This document shows positions 1-5,124 of a stretch of 8,328 nucleotides of DNA, one piece after another. The DNA is taken from assembly GCA_015486475.1 (NCBI GenBank), contig WFRO01000041.1, forward strand, positions 1-8,328. The letters run 5' to 3'. The stretch comes from Bacteroidales bacterium. Its GTDB lineage: Bacteria; Bacteroidota; Bacteroidia; Bacteroidales; VadinHA17. A program made the translations under genes and the position numbers. The notes beneath the pieces are model-generated. The model had not been told where the DNA came from and made no database searches. It saw only the letters and a list, made by a program, of their open reading frames with translations. The stretch's first letter is position 1; each line of letters opens with the position of its first letter.

Positions 1-748
1 GAAAGGCATCGCCACCTTTCCCGACGGCGGCATGACCAAAACGGAATACTTCGATGCAGCGCTATATTATTTTGACACAACAGAAAAAAAACTGCACAGG
101 GTCACCGGCTTTGAAGAGAAAGGCCGTTTTTTCAACGGCCGGGATCCATACAAATATATGGATCTTGCTTTCGCGGGGCCGAAGATCTACTTCAAATTGG
201 ACGAACCATTGGATTCCGATATAAAAAGTGCCGCCCGGCAGGTGCGAAAAGAAAAAGATTCCCTCGAACTGATAAAGTCACTCCATTACATCTACAAGAC
301 CCATGTATATGATATTCATACGGGGACCATCGTTGACACAGATTCCCTGCCCCCCGGCGTGAAATGGACCCCCGCCAGAACATCAGACCATCAAAGGGTG
401 ATGCAAAAGAGCTATCTGAAAGACTTTACACCCTCAGACTGGGGCATAGATATCCGCAAGCAATACCCCCAGTCCAAAGAAGACTATTTCGACTACATCA
501 TCTACCGGAAAGGATATTATGATCTTGTCCTGGAACAGATCGCCCCCGGGTTTACGGAAAAAGACAAAAAGCACCTCCTGAAAAAGATGACACTGGTGCA
601 ACAAAATTTTTATCATGCGTATAAAAAGTACAGTGCCAAAAAAGGGGACTATAACGAGTCACAGGCAGAAAAGGCACATGACTATTATACCAGCTATACC
701 CAGTATATGGAAACGGTCAGAAAAAGACTTTATCCCGGTCAAAACTAA
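1..748 (+). CDS. Unrecognised protein, 3' part of gene (5' end outside window)
   Basis: The reading frame is open from base 2, so the ATG at 32 is probably internal: the codons before it read KGIATFPDGG and join smoothly to MTKTEYFDAALYYFD. The stop is TAA at 746-748, giving about 248 visible residues. I do not recognise the family. The first ~80 visible residues are beta-rich with aromatic strands (ALYYFD, KIYFKLDE), and the PDGG and LYYFD phrases recall a beta-propeller or similar repeat, which is only a suggestion. The last ~100 residues are strongly charged and probably helical, rich in Lys, Tyr and Glu. No membrane segment is visible. The gene lies 11 bases ahead of the glycan-binding-domain gene in the same direction, so the two are probably co-transcribed. 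Its base composition is visibly more A/T-rich than the DUF5686 gene further along. Function unknown. Confidence 0.8.
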   Translation, partial: KGIATFPDGGMTKTEYFDAALYYFDTTEKKLHRVTGFEEKGRFFNGRDPYKYMDLAFAGPKIYFKLDEPLDSDIKSAARQVRKEKDSLELIKSLHYIYKTHVYDIHTGTIVDTDSLPPGVKWTPARTSDHQRVMQKSYLKDFTPSDWGIDIRKQYPQSKEDYFDYIIYRKGYYDLVLEQIAPGFTEKDKKHLLKKMTLVQQNFYHAYKKYSAKKGDYNESQAEKAHDYYTSYTQYMETVRKRLYPGQN

Positions 749-759
749 TCAGTACCTTC

Positions 760-1875
760 ATGAAAACCTTCAATGCAGACAAGATCTTCAGCAGCGCGGG
801 GGTGATCCTTCTGATCACATCTTTTCTCTTTTTTCTCTCTGCCCGGCCTGTTCCGGCACAGACGAACCCTGTCCGGGAGATATATCTCCTGGACAGGAAT
901 GATGCTGAACCGTATGTTGAATTCATATCGTCGGACATCAAAGACCTCTTTCACCCTGAAAGTTCCGGGAAATACCCTTCCGTCCATCTCTTCGACGGTT
1001 TCTTCAGGACCTGCTGGGTGGCGGGGAATGCACAGACCGGGAAAACCTCTTCGCTGTATGTCAAAGTGCCGGAAGATATCGACCCCGGCGAGGTCATTCT
1101 GAACATTTTTGCGGGCTACGGCAAATCGGTTCCGCTGTACCGGTCCAATGCCCGTCCGCAGCAGATCAAGGTCTCTCTTTTTGCCGGCTTTTACCCCGAC
1201 GGTTTCAGCACCGAGGTATCCAGCCTCTACCTGATCAAAGAGTTCTCTTCCGACACCTTTCAACTGGCCGACACTTTCGGCGTGCAGTCCTTCCCGCTGC
1301 ACCTGGATACCACTGCTTTCTCCGCTTTTCTGCGGCAGACAAAAGAAGAGTGCAGCCACTTTTCAGGCAGGAACTACAACAGTAAAATGTTCAGCCAAAG
1401 TCCCCAATTGCTGCCCGCGCTGATCCTGGAACTGGAGATCCTCAAAAGCCGTCCCGGCACAAAATACGGGGATGTCTGTGTCTCCGAGATATTCTTTAAC
1501 GACCGGTTCGTCACGGCTTATCCGGCCATGTATGAACAGATCGAAGATGTTTCCATTGAAAATGACAATACGGTGCTGGTCGATTACAAGGACAGAAAAA
1601 AGGTGACTATACTAAAGGACACCTCCATGGTATACATGATCGATCATCCGGAGGGAGCCAACTGGGCGGTCCTGCATTATGTCCCGAACAGCAGCGTGGG
1701 AGCAGGATCCCGGGTGGAGGAACGCTACTCGCTCCTGGATCTGAAGAACAAAAAGATCGTAGACAAGGAGCTGAAAAAATGTACCGGGCAGACTCCTTTC
1801 CTGATCGAAAAAACGGAGGACGGAAAGGTCCTGCTGACCACTTTTGATGACCGGTACAAGATCGAGCTGAAGTGA
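760..1875 (+). CDS. Secreted protein with NADase-type glycan-binding (discoidin-like) domain
   Basis: A 371-residue protein. Residues ~1-34 form a signal peptide: a positive N-terminus, a hydrophobic core around VILLITSFLFFLSA, and likely cleavage near VPAQ-TNP. Residues ~54-248 match the discoidin-like domain first described as the glycan-binding module of streptococcal NADase. The hallmarks are SVHLFDGFFRTCW (76-86), an AGYGKS turn (118-123), the RSNARPQQIKVSL strand (128-140), and the closing SRPGTKYGDVCVSEIFF (230-246). Between these, residues ~141-220 form an insert that seems long for the domain. Residues ~250-371 are a second beta-rich segment I cannot assign. No catalytic domain is seen, so a carbohydrate-binding or surface role is inferred from the fold family only. 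No lipobox or T9SS tail is present. It follows the upstream gene by 11 bases with no Shine-Dalgarno sequence, as is usual in Bacteroidota. Confidence 0.8.
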   Translation: MKTFNADKIFSSAGVILLITSFLFFLSARPVPAQTNPVREIYLLDRNDAEPYVEFISSDIKDLFHPESSGKYPSVHLFDGFFRTCWVAGNAQTGKTSSLYVKVPEDIDPGEVILNIFAGYGKSVPLYRSNARPQQIKVSLFAGFYPDGFSTEVSSLYLIKEFSSDTFQLADTFGVQSFPLHLDTTAFSAFLRQTKEECSHFSGRNYNSKMFSQSPQLLPALILELEILKSRPGTKYGDVCVSEIFFNDRFVTAYPAMYEQIEDVSIENDNTVLVDYKDRKKVTILKDTSMVYMIDHPEGANWAVLHYVPNSSVGAGSRVEERYSLLDLKNKKIVDKELKKCTGQTPFLIEKTEDGKVLLTTFDDRYKIELK

Positions 1876-1884
1876 AGAGGAAGG

Positions 1885-1926
1885 GAATGATGAATGATGA
1901 ATTCTGATTTTTGAATTTTGATTGGG
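1885..1926 (+). repeat. Six degenerate heptamers (GAWTNNN), block D
   Basis: Six consecutive 7-base words in perfect register, each starting GAAT or GATT; examples are GAATGAT (twice), GAATTCT and GATTGGG. The block starts nine bases after the stop codon of the glycan-binding-domain gene and is followed at once by a CGCAAAG-type element. It belongs to the heptamer style found in the other three long gaps of the window. Confidence 0.7.
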
Positions 1927-1928
1927 TT

Positions 1929-1967
1929 CACGCAGAGGACGCAAAGGGGAGCGCAAAGAACGCAGAA
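1929..1967 (-). repeat. CTTTGCG element, copy 1 (reverse orientation)
   Basis: Read on the minus strand, this is four phrases of the type YTYTGCG (TTCTGCG, CTTTGCG, CTTTGCG, CTCTGCG) spaced about 9-12 bases apart. Two further copies lie at 2572-2614 and 2643-2686. It fills most of the gap ahead of the diacylglycerol/undecaprenol kinase gene and ends about ten bases before its ATG. I can name no function. Confidence 0.65.
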
Positions 1968-1977
1968 CACCTGAAAA

Positions 1978-2409
1978 ATGAGAGGTTCTAAATCTAAAAA
2001 GAGGGAGCCTGCAGAAATGCAAGAGCAGAGGAAAAAACAACAGCGATTCTCCCTGTCACGGAGGCTGGAGAGCTTCAGATATGCTTTCCAGGGCCTTCAC
2101 ACCCTTTTCAGGGAAGAGCACAATGCCTGGATCCATCTCTTTGCCGCGGTGTGCGCCGTGGGAGCCGGAGCCCTATTCCGGATCTCAGTATATGAATGGA
2201 TCACCGTGACCTTTGCGATCGGTATTGTCTTCGCTGCCGAGAGCCTCAACTCTGCCATCGAACATCTGGCAGATCATATCTCCCCGGAAAAGAATGAGAT
2301 GATTGGTAAGATCAAGGACCTGGCCGCTGCCGGCGTGCTGATCGCTGCCCTCACCGCCCTGGTCATCGGCCTGATCATCTTCCTGCCCCGGATCGTGGAG
2401 CTGTTTTAG
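1978..2409 (+). CDS. dgkA: Diacylglycerol kinase / undecaprenol kinase family membrane protein
   Basis: A 143-residue integral membrane kinase that would phosphorylate a lipid alcohol with ATP: diacylglycerol in proteobacterial DgkA, undecaprenol in the Gram-positive homologues. The family signature is clear. An amphipathic N-terminal helix (SFRYAFQGLHTLFREEHNAWIHL, 32-54) carries the conserved Glu near 47. It is followed by ESLNSAIEHLAD (88-99) with Glu88, Asn91, Glu95 and Asp99, and by KIKDLAAAGVLIAA (111-124) with Lys113-Asp114. These correspond to the E69/N72/E76/D80 and K94/D95 positions of E. coli DgkA. Three membrane helices fall at about 50-68, 72-92 and 115-137. The basic N-terminus makes the start uncertain: ATG 1978 or the in-frame ATG 2017 would both work. 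Its substrate cannot be told from sequence; a role in lipid-carrier recycling is an inference. The symbol refers to the family. Confidence 0.9.
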   Translation: MRGSKSKKREPAEMQEQRKKQQRFSLSRRLESFRYAFQGLHTLFREEHNAWIHLFAAVCAVGAGALFRISVYEWITVTFAIGIVFAAESLNSAIEHLADHISPEKNEMIGKIKDLAAAGVLIAALTALVIGLIIFLPRIVELF

Positions 2410-2425
2410 AGGGAGGTATGGCTCA

Positions 2426-2535
2426 GGGCGCAGGGCACAGGGCACAGGGCGTAGAGCATAGAGCGATGAGCCATGAGCTATGAGTAGGGAGTGAAGTGAT
2501 AAAGCGATGAAGAGATAATGCGATAAAGCGATGAT
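2426..2535 (+). repeat. Ten degenerate heptamers followed by five octamers, block A
   Basis: From 2426 to 2495 there are ten abutting 7-base words beginning GGG or GAG (e.g. GGGCACA twice, GGGCGTA, GAGCATA, GAGCTAT). The word composition drifts steadily from G/C-rich to A/T-richer along the block. At 2496 the period changes to eight, with five abutting words of the form GNGATRAW (GTGATAAA, GCGATGAA, GAGATAAT, GCGATAAA, GCGATGAT). The block lies between the convergent ends of the kinase gene and the beta-helix gene. Confidence 0.75.
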
Positions 2536-2571
2536 GCAAATCACAATTCCAAACTCCAAACCTCAAACAGT
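2536..2571 (+). repeat. Weak CAAACTCC-type short-word repeat
   Basis: About 35 bases built from C/A-rich words of seven to eight bases (CAATTC, CAAACTCC, AAACCTC, CAAAC). The register is poorer than in the neighbouring block. It bridges block A and the CTTTGCG elements. Confidence 0.4.
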
Positions 2572-2614
2572 CCCCTTTGCGGTTCTCGGCGCTTCTTTGC
2601 GGTGCTTTGCATAA
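2572..2614 (+). repeat. CTTTGCG element, copy 2 (forward), left arm of imperfect inverted repeat
   Basis: Four phrases of the YTYTGCG type at about 10-base spacing, starting CCCCTTTGCG and ending CTTTGCATAA. It pairs imperfectly (roughly three quarters of positions, one gap) with the reverse complement of 2643-2686. The two could therefore form a long imperfect stem with a loop of about 28 bases. Confidence 0.65.
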
Positions 2615-2642
2615 CAGCTTCATTGTGCTAAGAACCTGGCTA

Positions 2643-2686
2643 TTACGCAAAGTCTCGCTAAGGTGTCGCAGAGGTTCGCAGAGGGG
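2643..2686 (-). repeat. CTTTGCG element, copy 3 (reverse), right arm of imperfect inverted repeat
   Basis: Read on the minus strand it begins CCCCTCTGCG and contains CTCTGCG, CTTAGCG and CTTTGCG at 10-11 base spacing. It lies just past the stop codon of the minus-strand beta-helix gene. The inverted pair could serve as a transcription end for one or both convergent genes, but there is no U-tract, so this is only a possibility. Confidence 0.65.
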
Positions 2687-2709
2687 AGCACCAAGCTTGA
2701 ATTCTTCAC

Positions 2710-4869
2710 TCACTTTTTCAGGATCCGGAACACCACTGAATTTTCCCCGTTCGTGACCTTCAGGAAGTATACGCCCTGGCGGAGATCTGCCACCGGTATC
2801 TCCACCCGCTGTACATCCTCTGCTGTGATCTCCCTGATCTTCTCACCCAGGATATTCCACAGGGCCAGCTGTCCGGAGAAATTCTCTCCGCCGGTCTCAA
2901 AGATCAGTTGTTCCCTGACCGGGTTGGGATACACCGCATACACCCCTGCCGGGTGATCGTTCACTCCCACCGTGGTGACCGCATAACAGGCCGACGTGTC
3001 CGTGCAGTGTCCCTGCGACACGGCTACGGCATAGGAGCCGTTCGCATCGGGGGTGAAGCTTTGCCCCGTGGCTCCGGCGATGGCCGCATAACCATTGTCA
3101 CAGTCCAGCCACTGATAGACGGCGTCCGCTGCCCCGGCTGTCAGGATGATCCCGTCCTGTGTCACGGAAGTATCCACCACCGTGACCTCCAGGCTCGTCT
3201 CCACCACACTGTCACAACCATACATCCCGGTGAGATGACTGTAATGCACCATCGGTGCATCCACGCTGTCCACCACCGTGCTGTCCGGGAAAACATAGGA
3301 ATCTCCCCCGCATGCCTCTGCCGTCTCACGGGTGGTATCTGTGGCACACACCACAAACTGCCGCACCGGACCCGGATAGATCGTAGGCCCCACCATGCCC
3401 CAGGTACGGTAATAATAGATCCCGGGTGCAGGCAGTGTGGCGATGATGTCGGAATAGGGATACCAGCCCGTGGTGGCATTTTCTATATGGTGGGTCAGTT
3501 CATCCGGGTCCGTGCCCCAGTCGAAGCCCCGCCGTGTCAGGTCCAGATCGATGGAGAAAAGCACATTGCCATGGAGGACCACCTCGTCCTCCGTCACGAC
3601 CGCACTGTCGGTGCTCAGATCGATGACCGCCTCGGCAAAACCGATATCAATGGTATCCAGGATGACCCGGGGATGCCCGTAGTAATCGATGTTCTTAGCC
3701 TCATCGGGGAGCTGGTCCTTGTCCCCTTTGTTGATACAGGCTGATCCCGGCAAAATATACCAATAAGCCTGTTTTAGATGGGTCCATCCCTCCGGCGTGG
3801 AGACATTCCCCACCGAATCGGCCGGATAAATGAACCGGACATAAGCTACTGTATCGTTCAGTCCGGCGTTCATGCTGTCGACCACGATGATCCCCGGATC
3901 CTCAAGGGAGGGATCCGCTATGGCACAGTCAATGACCGTTGCATCGTTTCCTTTTGCAAACTGCAGGGGAGCGTTACCCCAGATGATGGAGTTGCTGATC
4001 CTGGCATAGGTACTCTGCCTGACGGCATGACCTCCTTTATTGTTCACAATATCGCAGTTGACCACCCGCGATTCTCCCTGGTAGATGCCGCTGCCTTCGC
4101 CTGCGGTCTCATTGTTGGAGATGATACAGTTGAACAGCCCCGGCGCCGTATTGAACCCGCCGATGTTCACACCCCCGCCGCCCGTTCCGGCATAGTTGTT
4201 CCGAATGACCGTATTGTAGGCCCGGCCGTCATTGTGGATGCTCAGTCCCCCGCCATAGGAAGCGGCACGGTTGTTCTCTATCTTACTGTAATAGATCTCC
4301 CCTTTCTGGTCGATGTTGACCCCTCCCCCGTTGATGGCATAATTATCATAAATACGGCAGCGGATAATGGTCACACCGTAATATCTCGAGCTGTTCGTTT
4401 TTACATATATGCCGCCGCCGCTTCCGTCACCACCGGAGCCGTCGGCATATCCTCCCGTGATGAAAACCCCGTCGATGACCGTGGCCGGATTGGTCTGGTC
4501 CAGATACAGCACATGATAGGTATTGTCCGTCGGATCCCCCTGCACGCCGATATCTCCGGAGAGGATCGTGGGATGATCCCAGATATCCCTTCCCCCTCCT
4601 CCGGAGAGATAACCTCCCCTCAGCACCACCCCCGAAGGCATACGGAAACAGGCCGCTCTGTCAGCATCCGGGGAGACCTTGTAGGTCCCTTCCGCCACCA
4701 GGATGGTGTCGCCCGAGACCGCCATGTCCAGGGCTTTATGCAGGCTGTCATACGCATTGACCCAGCTGCTCCCGTCGTTCGCACCGACGGCGCTGCTGTC
4801 GACATAATAGCTTTTTGAATAGGCTGAAAAGCTGATGACCAGAAAAGAGAAAAGTAAAATATTTTTCAT
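2710..4869 (-). CDS. Secreted beta-helix surface protein with T9SS type A sorting domain
   Basis: A 719-residue exported protein. Residues 1-18 are a signal peptide (MKNILLFSFLVISFSAYS). Residues ~20-320 form a right-handed parallel beta-helix of the choice-of-anchor Q / polymorphic-outer-membrane-repeat type, shown by VGANDGSSWVNAYDSLHKAL, GDTILVAEGTY, and repeated GGGV/GGGL-I and I-x-NN turns (IYDNYAINGGGV, IENNRAASYGGGL, ISNNETAGEGSGI). Residues ~374-414 (PGSACINKGD ... DYYGHPR ... DIGFAE) are the Q-anchor motif. Residues ~418-508 resemble a fibronectin III-like domain (RRGFDWGTDPDEL, YYYRTWG). Residues ~515-632 are Ig/PKD-like (YGCDSVVETSLEV, YQWLDCDNGYAAIAGATGQ). Residues ~646-719 (YPNPVREQL ... 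LRQGVYFLKV ... RILKK) are the T9SS C-terminal signal. By family, it is secreted across the outer membrane and probably attached to the cell surface; the ligand is unknown. It is divergent from the DUF5686 gene. Only a weak -7-like box (AATATTTG on the minus strand, complement of 4925-4932) was seen upstream. Confidence 0.9.
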   Translation of the reverse strand: MKNILLFSFLVISFSAYSKSYYVDSSAVGANDGSSWVNAYDSLHKALDMAVSGDTILVAEGTYKVSPDADRAACFRMPSGVVLRGGYLSGGGGRDIWDHPTILSGDIGVQGDPTDNTYHVLYLDQTNPATVIDGVFITGGYADGSGGDGSGGGIYVKTNSSRYYGVTIIRCRIYDNYAINGGGVNIDQKGEIYYSKIENNRAASYGGGLSIHNDGRAYNTVIRNNYAGTGGGGVNIGGFNTAPGLFNCIISNNETAGEGSGIYQGESRVVNCDIVNNKGGHAVRQSTYARISNSIIWGNAPLQFAKGNDATVIDCAIADPSLEDPGIIVVDSMNAGLNDTVAYVRFIYPADSVGNVSTPEGWTHLKQAYWYILPGSACINKGDKDQLPDEAKNIDYYGHPRVILDTIDIGFAEAVIDLSTDSAVVTEDEVVLHGNVLFSIDLDLTRRGFDWGTDPDELTHHIENATTGWYPYSDIIATLPAPGIYYYRTWGMVGPTIYPGPVRQFVVCATDTTRETAEACGGDSYVFPDSTVVDSVDAPMVHYSHLTGMYGCDSVVETSLEVTVVDTSVTQDGIILTAGAADAVYQWLDCDNGYAAIAGATGQSFTPDANGSYAVAVSQGHCTDTSACYAVTTVGVNDHPAGVYAVYPNPVREQLIFETGGENFSGQLALWNILGEKIREITAEDVQRVEIPVADLRQGVYFLKVTNGENSVVFRILKK

Positions 4870-5007
4870 AACTCCTGTTTTATCAGATTTAAGTATTATT
4901 ACTTCGTAACAGAGATTAAAGTTACAAATATTCCTTTTTATTATTCATTTTAGTAATTGATATAGCATCTGTATCCAATTTCAGAAAATAAGCTCTATGA
5001 TCCCAAC
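4870..5007. other. A/T-rich divergent intergenic segment
   Basis: About 138 bases between the beta-helix gene start and heptamer block B, clearly A/T-richer than the genes on either side. It probably carries the beta-helix gene promoter on the minus strand, but only a one-mismatch -7 candidate is visible (complement of 4925-4932) and no matching -33 TTTG at the right distance. A small inverted repeat (GTAAC 4906-4910, GTTAC 4921-4925) is also present. No gene is seen. Confidence 0.5.
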
Positions 5008-5091
5008 CATGAACTATGAACTATGAACTATGAACTATGAACTATGAACTGTGAACTACGAACTACGAACTACGAACTGTGAACTATGAAC
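5008..5091 (+). repeat. Twelve tandem heptamers (TATGAAC type), block B
   Basis: Twelve abutting 7-base words in perfect register, every one ending in GAAC. The most common form is TATGAAC; the variants TGTGAAC and TACGAAC differ by transitions, and the first copy is CATGAAC. The array ends eight bases before a consensus -7 box and 33 bases before the ATG of the DUF5686 gene. It is the least diverged short tandem array in the window. Confidence 0.9.
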
Positions 5092-5098
5092 TAATTCC

Positions 5099-5106
5099 TA
5101 TCTTTG
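5099..5106 (+). promoter_or_regulatory. Candidate Bacteroidota -7 promoter box TATCTTTG
   Basis: An exact match to the Bacteroidota sigma-ABfr -7 consensus TAnnTTTG, placed 18 bases before the chosen ATG at 5125. The expected -33 TTTG would fall inside heptamer block B, where only imperfect TGTG/ATGA words occur. If real, the transcript would have a leader of only about 10-15 bases. Confidence 0.35.
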
Positions 5107-5124
5107 TCTTTCCAAGCCTTCGCT

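Noticed and set aside
1906..1920. Two near-consensus -7 boxes (GATTTTTG and GAATTTTG) ahead of the kinase gene
   Set aside because: Both have one mismatch at the important first T and arise from the heptamer words themselves; no -33 element is at the right distance. They could still work, but the sequence does not support calling them.
2690..2705. Adjacent AAGCTT and GAATTC sites resembling a cloning-vector polylinker
   Set aside because: Only these two sites occur together and the flanking sequence runs normally into the beta-helix gene, so chance is the simpler explanation.
2908..4818. Two long plus-strand open frames (278 and 346 residues) opposite the beta-helix gene
   Set aside because: They are antisense to a gene with clear domains from signal peptide to T9SS tail, and their translations (rich in His, Arg and Ile) resemble no protein. 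The open frames come from the codon bias of the real gene.
4925..4932. Minus-strand -7-like box AATATTTG ahead of the beta-helix gene
   Set aside because: One mismatch to TAnnTTTG and no -33 TTTG at the expected spacing in an A/T-rich region where such matches are common.
5008..5091. Possible CRISPR array
   Set aside because: The units are 7 bases long and abut with no spacers, and no cas genes are present.
5104..5124. TTG at 5104 as the start of the DUF5686 gene
   Set aside because: It overlaps the candidate -7 box and adds SFQAFA ahead of a signal peptide that is already complete from ATG 5125.
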